A stretch of 64,000 nucleotides of DNA from assembly GCA_018969015.1 (NCBI GenBank), contig JAGWZE010000008.1:45980-109979 (forward strand), in the 5' to 3' direction. A program made the position numbers and the translations under genes. Below, in pieces: positions 17,958-26,978 of this stretch (position 1 is its first letter; the number at the start of each line of letters is the position of its first letter). The notes beneath the pieces were generated by a model, which saw nothing but the letters and a program-made list of their open reading frames with translations, ran no database searches and was not told where the DNA came from. This DNA is from Alphaproteobacteria bacterium. GTDB taxonomy: Bacteria > Pseudomonadota > Alphaproteobacteria > Caulobacterales > Aquidulcibacteraceae.

Positions 17958-19286
17958 TTAATTCACAACAATTCCGGGCGCGTCAGCCGCCTGGCGGATG
18001 ACGACGGCGAACGCGGAGCCCTGGCCAACGACGCTCTCCACGAGAAGGCCGCCGCGGTGGCGATTCACGATGTGCTTGACGATGGCGAGCCCCAGGCCGG
18101 TGCCCTCGCGTTGCGGGCCGTCGTCGCGCTCGACGCGGTAGAAGCGCTCGGACAGGCGCGGCAGATGCCGCCGGGCGATGCCCGCGCCCTCGTCCTCCAC
18201 ACGCAGAAACACGAAGGCGCCCTGCCCCGGCGGCGGCGAGAGCAATGCGATGCGTCCGGCCTCGTCCCAGCGCCGTCCGGCCTCGGCGACCGCCGCCTCC
18301 CGATCGGGGGCGACCCCCAGACGGAGACGGACCACGCCGCCGTTCGGCGAGTACTTGATCGCGTTGTCGATGAGGTTCTGCACGACCTGCGCCAGCTGGA
18401 ACCGCTCGCCGACGACGATCGTGGCCGCGGGCGCGTCGACCTCGATCCGGATGTCGCGCTCCTTGGCGACCGGCGCGGCGATCGAGGCCGCCTCGCGCAC
18501 GACGTCGACCAGGTTGGCGCGATCGGTGGGCGGCACGTGCTCGTTCAGCTCGATCTTGGAGAGCGACAACAGGTCCTCGATCAGCCGCCGCATGCGCGCC
18601 GCCTGAACCTGCATCATTGCAAAAAACTGTGTCTGCGCCTCGGGATCGGCGCGCGCGGGGCCCACGAGCGTCTCGATCAGCAGCGTGAGCGAAGCGAGCG
18701 GCGTCTTCAGTTCGTGGCTGGCGTTGGCGAGGAAATCCGCGCGCATGCGCTCCGTCGCCATCATCGCGGTCTGGTCGTGGAAGACCATCAGCGCGCCGAC
18801 GTCGCGGCCCCACGCGATCGGCGCCACGTAGGTCTTGAAGTGCTCCTCGACCGGCGCCGACACCTCGTAAGCGACGGTACGGGAGACGCCGTCATCGGCC
18901 GCCGCCTGAACGGCGTCGAGAAGCTCCGGATTGCGCAGGATCGCGCTGAGCCGCAGGCCGGAGGCTTCGAACTGGAGCTGGCGGCGGGCAGCGGCGTTGG
19001 AGCCGGCGATGCGGCCTTCGCGATCGATCAGGAGCGCCGGATCTGGCAGCGCCTCGAGCAGGGGCGCAACCTGGCCGAGGGAGACGTCGCCGTTCGCGGC
19101 GCCGTCGCGGGACGACGGCGACGACGCCCCCTGCCCGGCCTCGCGGACCGCCAGCACGCACGCGCCGACCGCCGCGATCGTCGCCACCACGGACAGCGCG
19201 GAGACGTTCGCCGCGGTCGCCGCCAGGGCCACCACGCCCGCGCCGGCCCCCGTAAGGGCCCAAGTCCGCGCCGCGCTCTGCTGCAT
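17958..19286 (-). CDS. phoR: Phosphate regulon sensor kinase PhoR
   Basis: PhoR phosphorylates PhoB under phosphate limitation. The 442-residue protein has two N-terminal membrane helices (about 9-45), a PAS-like domain (LLEALPDPALLIDREGRI), HisKA with the phospho-accepting His in NASHELKTPLASL, and HATPase motifs LIDNAIKYSPNGG and GTGLGLAIVKHI. Its place at the head of pstB-phoU-phoB supports the PhoR call over other kinases. Confidence 0.9.
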   Translation of the reverse strand: MQQSAARTWALTGAGAGVVALAATAANVSALSVVATIAAVGACVLAVREAGQGASSPSSRDGAANGDVSLGQVAPLLEALPDPALLIDREGRIAGSNAAARRQLQFEASGLRLSAILRNPELLDAVQAAADDGVSRTVAYEVSAPVEEHFKTYVAPIAWGRDVGALMVFHDQTAMMATERMRADFLANASHELKTPLASLTLLIETLVGPARADPEAQTQFFAMMQVQAARMRRLIEDLLSLSKIELNEHVPPTDRANLVDVVREAASIAAPVAKERDIRIEVDAPAATIVVGERFQLAQVVQNLIDNAIKYSPNGGVVRLRLGVAPDREAAVAEAGRRWDEAGRIALLSPPPGQGAFVFLRVEDEGAGIARRHLPRLSERFYRVERDDGPQREGTGLGLAIVKHIVNRHRGGLLVESVVGQGSAFAVVIRQAADAPGIVVN

Positions 19287-19399
19287 CAGATCCGTCCCGG
19301 CGCGGAACGCGCCGCATCCGCACTATAGAGCATGCGACAGCGGCGCAATCGATCCGCCGCAAGGGTCCGAAGTGCGGTCGCCCGGCCGCGCCATCCTTA

Positions 19400-19428
19400 T
19401 TGACAATCGATGAGTGTTTATTGCTAGT
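19400..19428 (+). promoter_or_regulatory. Possible sigma-70-type promoter of the M13 peptidase gene
   Basis: TTGACA (19400-19405) matches the -35 consensus exactly. GCTAGT lies 17 bases later as a weak -10, and the start codon follows 32 bases on. The -35 match in an otherwise GC-rich region is the main support. Confidence 0.35.
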
Positions 19429-19459
19429 CGCGAGGCCTGATCACGAAAAGGGGAGCTCC

Positions 19460-21547
19460 ATGCTGAAACGTTCGATGCTGGCCGCATGCGCGGTCGCGGC
19501 GCTCGCAACCGGCTGCGCAACGGCCGCGAAGGCGCCGGCGCCCACGCCGCCGCCCGCCGTGGAGGCCCCCGCACCTGCGCCCGCTCCGAAGCCGCAGATC
19601 GGCGCGTTCGGTCTCGACCTCGCCGGCCGCGATGCGACCGTGAAGCCGGGCGACGACTTCTTCCGCTATTCCGGCGGCTCGTGGCTGAAGACGGAGAAGA
19701 TGCCGTCCGACCGCACCCGCTGGGGCTCGTTCGACGTGCTGCGGGCGAAGTCCGAAAGCGACGTGAAGGGCCTGGTCGAAGAACTCGCCGCCAAGCAAAA
19801 CCCCGCCGGCAGCATCGAGCAGAAGATCGGCGACTACTACAACGCCTTCCTCGACACGGCCTCGATCGAAGCCAAGGGTCTCGCGCCGGCCAAGCCGATC
19901 CTCGACGAGATCGCCGCCGCCAAGACCCATCAGGACATCGCCCGCCTGATCGGCCGCCCCGACGTCCCGGCGACCTCCCCGATCGGGTTCGGGTTCACGC
20001 TCGATGAGAAGAACCCCGACCGCTACATCATCGGCATCGGCCATGCGGGCCTCGGGCTCGGCGAGCGCGAGTACTATCTGAAGACCGACAAGGACTCGAA
20101 GGACCTGGTCGCCAAGTATCAGGCGCACATCGCGCGCACGCTGAAGCTCGCGGGCGACACCGCGGCGGAGGCGAACGCCGCCAAGATCGTCGCCTTCGAA
20201 ACCGAAATCGCCAAGCGCCACTGGCCGATCGCCAAGCGCCGCGAGCGGGAGCTGACCTACAATCTGCGCACACGCGCCGACCTCGAGAAGATCGCGCCGG
20301 AATGGCCGTGGACGCCGATGTTCGACGCCGCCGGCCTTTCCAAGCAGCCGGAGTTCGTCGTCGCCGAACTCGACACGCTGCGCCCGCTCGCGCAGCTCTA
20401 CCGCAAGACCCCGGTGACGACGCTGCGCGCCTACCTGACGTACCACTATCTGCAGTCCAACGCGGACGTGCTGCCGAAGGCGTTCGACGACGAGAACTTC
20501 GATTTCTACGGCCGCACGCTCAACGGCCAGCCCGAGCAGCGGGCGCGGTGGAAGCGCGCGGTCGGCGCGCTGGATGGCGCGCTCGGCGAGGGTGTCGGCC
20601 AGATGTACGTGCAGCGCCACTTCTCGCCCGACGCCAAGGCGAAGATGGTCGAACTCGTCGAGAACCTGCGCAAGGCCTACGCCCAGCGGATCGACGGCCT
20701 CACCTGGATGACGCCGGAGACGAAAGTGGTGGCGCGCGAGAAGCTCGCCGCGTTCCGCGTGAAGGTCGGCTATCCGGACAAGTGGCGCGACTATTCGGGA
20801 CTCGAGGTGAAGTCGGGCGACGCGTTCGGCAATCTCGATCGCCAGCGCAAATTCGACTGGGCCTACAACCTCGCGCGCCTCGACAAGCCGACGGACAAGG
20901 GCGAGTGGGGCATGACGCCGCAAACGGTGAACGCCTACTACAACCCGGTGTGGAACGAGGTCGTGTTCCCGGCCGCGATCCTGCAGCCGCCGTTCTTCGA
21001 TCCCAACGCCGATCCGGCCGTGAACTATGGCGGCATCGGCGGCGTGATCGGCCACGAGATGGGCCACGGGTTCGACGACCAGGGCGCGAAATCCGACGCG
21101 CGCGGCGTGCTGCGCACGTGGTGGAACGACAAGGACACGACCGCCTTCAAGGGCCTCGTGGACAAGCTCGTCGCGCAGTACGACTCGTACGAGCCGCTGC
21201 CGGGCCTTAAGATCAACGGCCGCCTCACGGCCGGCGAGAACATTGGCGACAACGGCGGCCTTTCGGTCTCCTACACGGCGTACCGCATCTCGCTGAACGG
21301 CCAGGAAGCGCCGGTGCTCGAAGGCGTCACCGGCGACCAGCGCTTCTATCTCGGCTGGGCGCAGGTGTGGCGCCAGCTGATCCGCGACCAGCGCCTGCGC
21401 AATCAGGTGATGACGGATCCGCACTCGCCGGCGGAGTTCCGGGTCAACGGCGTCGTGCGCAACCAGGACGCCTGGTACAAGGCGTTCGACGTCAAGCCGG
21501 GCGACAAGCTCTATCTGCCGCCTGAGGATCGCGTTCCGATCTGGTAA
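19460..21547 (+). CDS. M13 family metallopeptidase, lipoprotein
   Basis: This neprilysin-like zinc endopeptidase probably acts in the periplasm on peptides. The 695-residue protein has a lipoprotein signal with lipobox ALATGC at residues 15-20, an Ala/Pro linker, and the two-domain M13 fold. The zinc motif is HEMGHGFDDQG, the third ligand lies in GENIGDNGG, and the substrate-binding NAYYNPVWNE precedes them. The start is set by GGGGAG before the ATG; the upstream in-frame GTG-type start gives no signal peptide. Confidence 0.93.
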   Translation: MLKRSMLAACAVAALATGCATAAKAPAPTPPPAVEAPAPAPAPKPQIGAFGLDLAGRDATVKPGDDFFRYSGGSWLKTEKMPSDRTRWGSFDVLRAKSESDVKGLVEELAAKQNPAGSIEQKIGDYYNAFLDTASIEAKGLAPAKPILDEIAAAKTHQDIARLIGRPDVPATSPIGFGFTLDEKNPDRYIIGIGHAGLGLGEREYYLKTDKDSKDLVAKYQAHIARTLKLAGDTAAEANAAKIVAFETEIAKRHWPIAKRRERELTYNLRTRADLEKIAPEWPWTPMFDAAGLSKQPEFVVAELDTLRPLAQLYRKTPVTTLRAYLTYHYLQSNADVLPKAFDDENFDFYGRTLNGQPEQRARWKRAVGALDGALGEGVGQMYVQRHFSPDAKAKMVELVENLRKAYAQRIDGLTWMTPETKVVAREKLAAFRVKVGYPDKWRDYSGLEVKSGDAFGNLDRQRKFDWAYNLARLDKPTDKGEWGMTPQTVNAYYNPVWNEVVFPAAILQPPFFDPNADPAVNYGGIGGVIGHEMGHGFDDQGAKSDARGVLRTWWNDKDTTAFKGLVDKLVAQYDSYEPLPGLKINGRLTAGENIGDNGGLSVSYTAYRISLNGQEAPVLEGVTGDQRFYLGWAQVWRQLIRDQRLRNQVMTDPHSPAEFRVNGVVRNQDAWYKAFDVKPGDKLYLPPEDRVPIW

Positions 21548-21575
21548 GGGCGCGCGCCACACCGTCTCCGTTATC

Positions 21576-21660
21576 CTCGTCTCGCGTCGCGAGACGAGGA
21601 TCCAGGGGCCGCGCGGCCCCGACTGGATCGCCGCCGCGCCTCCGGCGCGCCGAGGATGAC
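21576..21660. repeat. Three-hairpin mosaic repeat, including dispersed copy 2
   Basis: The gap between the M13 gene and the ABC operon holds a perfect hairpin CCTCGTCTCGCG-t-CGCGAGACGAGG, a 16-base palindrome GGGGCCGCGCGGCCCC, and at 21635-21660 an exact second copy of the 26-base repeat found at 1585-1610. The mosaic of palindromes resembles a BIME and may also act as a terminator. Confidence 0.55.
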
Positions 21661-21718
21661 GGACGGCTGATCGCTCGTCAGTTGCGGCCCGCGCGTCCGG
21701 GCTGTATCGGACGCGGCC

Positions 21719-22372
21719 ATGAGCACGGATCCCATCGTCGTCCTGGAGGGCCTGCGCGTCGCGCGCGGCGGGCGCACGGTGCTCGATCTGCCGGACTGGG
21801 CCTTGCCCCCGGGCGGTCACGCCGTCCTGCTCGGACCGTCCGGGTCCGGAAAAACCACCCTTCTGCACTGCATCGGCGGCCTGATCCGGCCGGATGCGGG
21901 CCGCGTGCGCATCGCAGGGCGCGATCTGGCGGACCTTTCTGGCGGCGCGCTCGATACGTTTCGCGGCCAGACGATCGGCATCGTCTTCCAGACCCTGCGT
22001 CTGGTCCGCGCCTTGACTGTCACGCAGAACCTGCAGCTCGCGCTGCGGCTTGCCGGCAAGCCGCAAGACGCCGCACGTGTGCACGACACGCTCACCCGGC
22101 TCGGCGTCGCGCATCTGGCGGACCGGCGGCCGCACCGCCTTTCGGTGGGTGAGCAGCAGCGGGCGGCGATCGCGCGCGCCGTCGTCGCGCGTCCGGCCCT
22201 GATCCTCGCCGACGAACCCACCTCCGCCCTCGACGACGCCAACGCCGCCGCCGCCGCCGCGCTGCTCAAGGCCGAGGCCGAGGCCGTCGGCGCGGGGCTC
22301 GTGATCGCCACCCACGACACGCGCATTGCCGGCGCCTTCGCCCACGTGCTGCGGCTGGAGACGCGCGCATGA
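21719..22372 (+). CDS. ABC transporter ATPase, LolD/MacB group
   Basis: This 217-residue ATPase has Walker A GPSGSGKTT, signature LSVGEQQRA and Walker B LILADEPTSALDD. It belongs to the small ATPases that work with FtsX-type permeases. Its stop overlaps the permease start as ATGA. With the His-rich permease and the DUF3299 protein it matches the Zur-regulated cassettes of gamma-proteobacteria (inference), so a metal-linked role is likely. Confidence 0.88.
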   Translation: MSTDPIVVLEGLRVARGGRTVLDLPDWALPPGGHAVLLGPSGSGKTTLLHCIGGLIRPDAGRVRIAGRDLADLSGGALDTFRGQTIGIVFQTLRLVRALTVTQNLQLALRLAGKPQDAARVHDTLTRLGVAHLADRRPHRLSVGEQQRAAIARAVVARPALILADEPTSALDDANAAAAAALLKAEAEAVGAGLVIATHDTRIAGAFAHVLRLETRA

Positions 22373-23676
22373 CGCTCGCCGGTCTCACGCTTGCCCAGCT
22401 GCGCGAGCGCTGGTTCGCCAACACGCTGCACGTGCTGATGCTGGCGATCGGCGTCGCGGCCGCGACGGCGCTGCTGCTCTTCACCGCGCAAACGGAAGAC
22501 CGCCTCTCCCGCGATGCGCGCGGGATCGATCTCGTGGTCGGCGCCAAAGGCAGCCCGCTGCAACTGGTGCTCTCGAGCGTGTTCCACGCCGACGTGCCCA
22601 CCGGCAACGTCTCCTACGCCGACTATGAGCGGCTCACGCGCGACCCGCGCATCCAGGCCGCGATCCCGCTCGGGCTCGGCGATACGATGGGCGGCAGCCG
22701 GATCGTCGGCACGACGCCGGCCTTCCTCCCCTTCTATGGCGCCAGCGTCGCCGAAGGCCGCATGTTCGCTGCGCCGATGGAGACGGTGCTGGGCGCCGAA
22801 ACGGCGCGACGGCTCGGCGCGCGGCTCGGCCAGACATTCCCCAGCGCGCATGGCCTGGGCGAAGGCGGCGACGTGCACGAGCATGGCGGGTATGTCGTCG
22901 TCGGCGTGCTCGCGCCGACGGGCACTGTGCTCGACCGCCTCGCGCTGACGTCACTCGAAAGCGTGTGGAAGGTGCACGACGTGAGCATGCCGGTGGGCAA
23001 TGAGCGCATCGGCGGCCTGCAGGGGCCGGCGCTGCGCCCGCCTGCCCCAGCCCCTTTGCAGGGCGATCCCCATCGCCATGACGACGCCCACGACCACGGC
23101 GCGCCCGGCGCGCCAGAAAGCGCGATGGCGATGAAGGAAGTCACCGCCGTGCTCGTTCGCACGCGTTCGCCGATCGCGGGGCCGCGTCTCAAGCGCGAGA
23201 TCAACCAGACGACGGCGCTTCTCGCGGCGCGCCCGGCCGATGAAGCCGCGCGCCTGTTCTCGCTCGTCGGGGCCGGGGCGCAGGCGTTCCGCCTGTTCGC
23301 GTACGTGTTCATCGCCGCGGCGGCGCTCTCGGTGTTCGCCACGCTGCTCGCCTCCCTGACCGATCGGCGCGGCGACATCGCGCTGCTGCGCACGATGGGC
23401 GCGACGCGGCTCGGCGTGTTCGGCGTGCTGCTGGGTCAAGGTCTCGTGATCGCCGGGCTCGGCGTGGCGCTCGGCCTCGGCCTCGGGCACGGCCTGTTGC
23501 ACGCCGCCGCGCAGGTGTCCGCGCAGGCGCGCGGGCTGGGGATCACGGGCGCGATGATCCACCCGGGCGAAATCTGGATCGTGATCGGCGGCCTGGGGGC
23601 CGGTGCGCTTGCGGCCTTGATCCCGGCGCTGGACGCCTACAGAACCGATATTGCAAAGACCCTGGCCGAGGCCTGA
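22369..23676 (+). CDS. FtsX-family ABC permease with His-rich loop
   Basis: The 435-residue inner-membrane protein has one N-terminal helix (about 15-40), a large periplasmic region, and three C-terminal helices, the FtsX/MacB layout. A loop near residues 225-245 reads HRHDDAHDHG, dense in His and Asp, suggesting metal binding. It is translationally coupled to the ATPase before it and followed 16 bases later by a DUF3299 gene. Likely substrate link is zinc; this is inference from the loop and neighbours. Confidence 0.85.
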   Translation: MTLAGLTLAQLRERWFANTLHVLMLAIGVAAATALLLFTAQTEDRLSRDARGIDLVVGAKGSPLQLVLSSVFHADVPTGNVSYADYERLTRDPRIQAAIPLGLGDTMGGSRIVGTTPAFLPFYGASVAEGRMFAAPMETVLGAETARRLGARLGQTFPSAHGLGEGGDVHEHGGYVVVGVLAPTGTVLDRLALTSLESVWKVHDVSMPVGNERIGGLQGPALRPPAPAPLQGDPHRHDDAHDHGAPGAPESAMAMKEVTAVLVRTRSPIAGPRLKREINQTTALLAARPADEAARLFSLVGAGAQAFRLFAYVFIAAAALSVFATLLASLTDRRGDIALLRTMGATRLGVFGVLLGQGLVIAGLGVALGLGLGHGLLHAAAQVSAQARGLGITGAMIHPGEIWIVIGGLGAGALAALIPALDAYRTDIAKTLAEA

Positions 23677-23692
23677 CCGAAGGACGCGCCCC

Positions 23693-24217
23693 ATGACCGA
23701 CAGCCCCATGACCGACAGGCGCACGCTTCTAACGACGGCGCTGCTCGCCGCGGCCGGCGCGGCCGTTCCCGCACTGCCGGCGCACGCGATCGAAACCAAG
23801 GCGATGCCGCTCGACCAGCACGGCTACAAGCCGGCGAACGCGCTCGCGGGCACGGTGCCGTGGCAGATGCTCGCCACCACCGACAGCTACGAGAAGGTCA
23901 TCAACGGCTTCACCTGGGTGCTGCCGAAATTCCCGCCGAAGGTGCGCGAGCTGCATGGCAAGGTCGTGCGCGTGAACGGCTACATGATGCCGCTCGACAC
24001 CACGGAGAAGCAGTCGCGCTTCCTGCTGATGGCCTATCCGCAGACGTGCCCGTACTGCCTCAGCGTCGGCTCGCAGTATTTCATCGAAGTGCTCGCTTCG
24101 ACGCCCGTCACCTATTCGCAGGACGCGATGGTGATCGAAGGCAGGATGGAGCTGCTCGAGCAGGACGAAAACGGCCTCTACTACCGCATGCGCGCGGCGA
24201 GGCAGGTGAAGGCGTGA
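23693..24217 (+). CDS. Exported DUF3299 protein
   Basis: The 174-residue protein starts MTDSPMTDRRTLL with a twin-arginine-like signal ending AHAIE (about residue 32). It has a CPYC pair (QTCPYCLSVGSQ) and a beta-rich core resembling DUF3299. Such proteins accompany ABC systems with FtsX-type permeases in zinc-responsive operons of other proteobacteria. The start follows GAAGGA by eight bases. A periplasmic metal or redox role is an inference. Confidence 0.75.
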   Translation: MTDSPMTDRRTLLTTALLAAAGAAVPALPAHAIETKAMPLDQHGYKPANALAGTVPWQMLATTDSYEKVINGFTWVLPKFPPKVRELHGKVVRVNGYMMPLDTTEKQSRFLLMAYPQTCPYCLSVGSQYFIEVLASTPVTYSQDAMVIEGRMELLEQDENGLYYRMRAARQVKA

Positions 24218-24227
24218 CGCCCCGGCC

Positions 24228-24641
24228 GTGATCGACGGCGGACCATCCGCGGGCGCGGCGGCGATCGAAGCCTCTCTCGCGGCGTTCGCCGCCCGCTGCC
24301 CCGATCCCGTGCCCGCCGTCTATGCGCGCGTGTTCGCCGCGCATCCGGGGTTCGAAGCGCACTTCCGGCGCGACACGCGCGGCTTCATCAAGGGCGAGAT
24401 GCTGGCGCGCGCATTCGAGGTGATCCTCGATCACGTCGGCGACAAGCACTATGCCAACACGATGGTCGCCGCCGAAATGGTGACCCACGAAAGCTACGAC
24501 GTGCCCCGCGCCGTGTTCGCGAGCTTCTTCGCCAGTATCCGCGACACTGTGCGCGACACCCTCGCCGACGACTGGACCGCCGAAACCGAAGTGGCGTGGT
24601 CCGCCCTGGTGAATGAGCTTACGGCGCTGGCAGGCGCGTAG
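24228..24641 (+). CDS. Globin-family protein
   Basis: The 137-residue all-helical protein shows the globin pattern: VYARVFAAHPGFEAHFRRD (B-C corner with Phe), a central helix (FEVILDHVGD), the probable proximal haem His in VTHESYDVP, and a C-terminal helix with Trp. It starts with GTG ten bases after the DUF3299 gene and is probably in the same operon. Oxygen or nitric oxide binding is assumed from the fold only. Confidence 0.65.
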   Translation: MIDGGPSAGAAAIEASLAAFAARCPDPVPAVYARVFAAHPGFEAHFRRDTRGFIKGEMLARAFEVILDHVGDKHYANTMVAAEMVTHESYDVPRAVFASFFASIRDTVRDTLADDWTAETEVAWSALVNELTALAGA

Positions 24642-24690
24642 CGGACCAATTCGAGCCACGGCGCCATGCCTGCGAGCGCCGCTGCGGCGT

Positions 24691-25152
24691 CTACCGGTCG
24701 TTCGCCACCGGTTGTGCGACGCGGCTGACGGCGCGCCATTGGTCGCCCGACAGCACCCAGGTATCCGTGAACCGCCAACTCGAGGGGGACGGCGCGCCGC
24801 TCGGCCAACCGACTTTCATCTCCACCACCGCGACCGCGACGCCGCCGTTGACGTCGATACTGACGATGGTCGGCGACATGGCCGTGTAGGCGCGTGATTT
24901 GCTGAGCGCCAGGTAGGCGTCGAGATCCGCTGCGCTCTCATTGCTGGCCATGGTGAGCTGGAAACGCGCGTCGAGCAGACGCGCGAGTTGATCGGTGTCC
25001 TGGGCGAGGAGCGCATCCCCCCATGTCTGCTCCAGGGATTCGATGGCGACGGTGGGGGACGCAGGGGGCGTCGTCGCAGAGGCCGGAAGCGCGCCAGTGG
25101 CGGAAAACATCACGCTCACGGCGGCGACGAGAGACCTGATCCGCATGTTCAC
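24691..25152 (-). CDS. Exported NTF2-like (DUF4440) protein
   Basis: The 153-residue protein has a signal peptide (MRIRSLVAAVSVMFSATGALPASA) and an NTF2/SnoaL-like fold with an N-terminal helix (TVAIESLEQTWGDALLAQDTDQLARLL), RFQLTM, and a C-terminal strand pair DTWVLSGDQWRAVSR. The family includes many proteins of unknown role; no substrate is evident. It ends convergently with the globin gene. Confidence 0.7.
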   Translation of the reverse strand: MNMRIRSLVAAVSVMFSATGALPASATTPPASPTVAIESLEQTWGDALLAQDTDQLARLLDARFQLTMASNESAADLDAYLALSKSRAYTAMSPTIVSIDVNGGVAVAVVEMKVGWPSGAPSPSSWRFTDTWVLSGDQWRAVSRVAQPVANDR

Positions 25153-25247
25153 TCCCCATCCTGAATGAGATTAGCACATGCGTACCAGGTCAGGAACGGG
25201 CCCTGCTTTGCCTGCGCCGCTTCCGGGTTCGCGCGCGCCGCGCTTCC

Positions 25248-25568
25248 TCACTCCGAGCGCTCCTGAAGTGCGACTTCGACATTTCGGCCGCGGAAGAGCG
25301 CGCCGAGAAACACAACGGTACCTTGCTCGTCATCAACGACAAAGATCAGCGTCACCGTCTGACGCCAGCTGATCGTGCGTAGACCAGGGCGGACGTCGTC
25401 GCGCGAGACCCCACGTTTTGGCGCGGTCTCGAAAGTGTCCATGTATGTCAGGACGCGATCGATCAGGCGATCCGCAATGCCTGCGCCCGCAGCGCTGGCG
25501 GTAAAGTCGCGAATGGACGCGAGGTCCGAGATGACCTCCGGGTCGAGCGCCACACGATAGCGACGCAC
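25248..25568 (-). CDS. parE: ParE-type toxin (RelE/ParE superfamily)
   Basis: The 106-residue protein has the ParE pattern: DPEVISDLASIRDFTASAAG, IADRLIDRVLTYMDTFE, a central PGLRTISWRQTVTLIFVVDDE, and FLGALFRGRNVEV. ParE toxins poison DNA gyrase; others of the superfamily cut mRNA. The antitoxin gene lies immediately upstream, two bases away, in the usual order. Confidence 0.85.
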   Translation of the reverse strand: MRRYRVALDPEVISDLASIRDFTASAAGAGIADRLIDRVLTYMDTFETAPKRGVSRDDVRPGLRTISWRQTVTLIFVVDDEQGTVVFLGALFRGRNVEVALQERSE

Positions 25569-25570
25569 GA

Positions 25571-25816
25571 TCAGGAGTTCCGAAATTTCTCACGCGCCTC
25601 GGCTACGCTCACAGTTCGCGAGGGGTTGGCCTTATGGTCATCATACCGAACAGCGCCGACGCTCCGCAGCCAGTTCTCGAGCGCCGGATCGCCTTCATCT
25701 TGATTTGAAAGCAAAGCCTCGAGCGCCGCCTCGGGGGTCGGAAACCCGCCATCGGCCGTCAAGCGGCGCAGGATCGAGGCGGCCTCGCCAGTCAAGGTCA
25801 GAGTAAGATCAGCCAT
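25571..25816 (-). CDS. parD: ParD-like antitoxin
   Basis: The 81-residue protein begins with a ribbon-helix-helix-like strand (MADLTLTLTGEAASILRRL) and ends with a charged tail (SVAEAREKFRNS) of the kind that wraps a ParE toxin. It directly precedes the toxin. Such pairs autorepress their promoter. Assignment rests largely on gene context and size. Confidence 0.75.
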   Translation of the reverse strand: MADLTLTLTGEAASILRRLTADGGFPTPEAALEALLSNQDEGDPALENWLRSVGAVRYDDHKANPSRTVSVAEAREKFRNS

Positions 25817-25872
25817 CTGCCAACCCTACACCGGATCGTCCTCTCTCGAAACCAACCCGTCGCGACGCCCCT

Positions 25873-26952
25873 TTACGCCTCCGTCAGCACGCCGCGGCGG
25901 ATCTGATCCAGCTCGATCGACTCGAACAGCGCGCGGAAATTGCCTTCGCCGAAGCCTTCGTTGCCCTTGCGCTGGATGAACTCGAAGAAGATCGGGCCGA
26001 CCGCGTCCTTGCCGAAGATCTGCAGGAGCAGGCCCTGGCCTTCGCTGGGCGCGCCGTCGATCAGGATCTTGCGGGCGCGCAGGGCTGCGACGTCCTCGCC
26101 GTGGCCCGGAAGGCGTTTGTCGATCAGGTCGAAATAGGTGTCGATCGTGTCTTGAAGCTCGACGCCGTTGGCGCGCAGCTTGTCGACCGTGGCGATGAGG
26201 TCCGTCGAGCCGAGCGCGATGTGCTGGATGCCCTCGCCCTTGTAGCGCTGCAGGAACTCCTCGATCTGATCGACCTTGCCGGGCTCGCCCTTGCTCTCGT
26301 TGAGCGGGATCCGGATCTTGCCGCACGGCGACGTCATGGCCTTCGAGAACAGGCCCGTGACTTTGCCTTCGATGTCGAAATAGCGGATCTCGCGGAAGTT
26401 GAAGATGCGCTCGTAGTATTCCGCCCAGGTCGCCATGTGGCCGCGGAACACGTTGTGCGTGAGGTGATCGAGATAGGTGAGGCCGACGCTGCGGCGCGCC
26501 TCTTCCTCTTCCGCGCCCGGGATCGGCTTGAAATCGACGTCGTAGATCGTCTGCGCGCCATACCGATCGACGAGATAGATGTAGGCGCCGCCGATGCCCT
26601 TGATGGCGGGGATGTCGAGCTCCATCGGACCGATCGGGCTGTCGACCGGCTCGGCGCCGCGGCGCACCGCTTCCTCGAAGGCGTGGCGCGCATCCTTGAC
26701 GCGGAACGCCATGGCGTTGGCGCTCGGGCCGCGCGTGGCGCGGAATTCGGCCGGCTGCCCCTCCGGCTCCATGTTCAGGATGAAATTGATGTCGCCCTGC
26801 TTGAAGCGCAGCACGTTCTTGGAGCGATGCCGGGCGACGGCGGCGAAGCCCAGGCATTCGAAATAGGTCTTGAGCCCCTCCGGATCGGGCGAGGTGAACT
26901 CGACGAATTCGAACCCATCGGTGCCGATCGGATTTTCGAACAGGTCCGCCAT
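25873..26952 (-). CDS. hpd: 4-hydroxyphenylpyruvate dioxygenase
   Basis: HPPD converts 4-hydroxyphenylpyruvate to homogentisate in tyrosine breakdown. Starting at MADLFENPIGTDGFEF the protein has 359 residues, the usual length. Iron ligands are visible: His in THNVFRGHM, His in IQHIALGS and Glu in FFEFIQRKG. It is divergent from a MarR gene, with two inverted repeats between them. Confidence 0.96.
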   Translation of the reverse strand: MADLFENPIGTDGFEFVEFTSPDPEGLKTYFECLGFAAVARHRSKNVLRFKQGDINFILNMEPEGQPAEFRATRGPSANAMAFRVKDARHAFEEAVRRGAEPVDSPIGPMELDIPAIKGIGGAYIYLVDRYGAQTIYDVDFKPIPGAEEEEARRSVGLTYLDHLTHNVFRGHMATWAEYYERIFNFREIRYFDIEGKVTGLFSKAMTSPCGKIRIPLNESKGEPGKVDQIEEFLQRYKGEGIQHIALGSTDLIATVDKLRANGVELQDTIDTYFDLIDKRLPGHGEDVAALRARKILIDGAPSEGQGLLLQIFGKDAVGPIFFEFIQRKGNEGFGEGNFRALFESIELDQIRRGVLTEA

Positions 26953-26978
26953 GGCGCGCTCCAGATGACGAAGGCTAG

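Noticed and set aside
21548..21718. Insertion sequence remnant
   Set aside because: Palindromes are present but there are no terminal inverted repeats around a transposase and no transposase fragment.
19424..22345. 973-codon frame antisense to the M13 peptidase and ABC ATPase
   Set aside because: It spans two genes and their intergenic repeats on the opposite strand, with low-complexity His/Arg/Asp-rich sequence; a GC-driven shadow.
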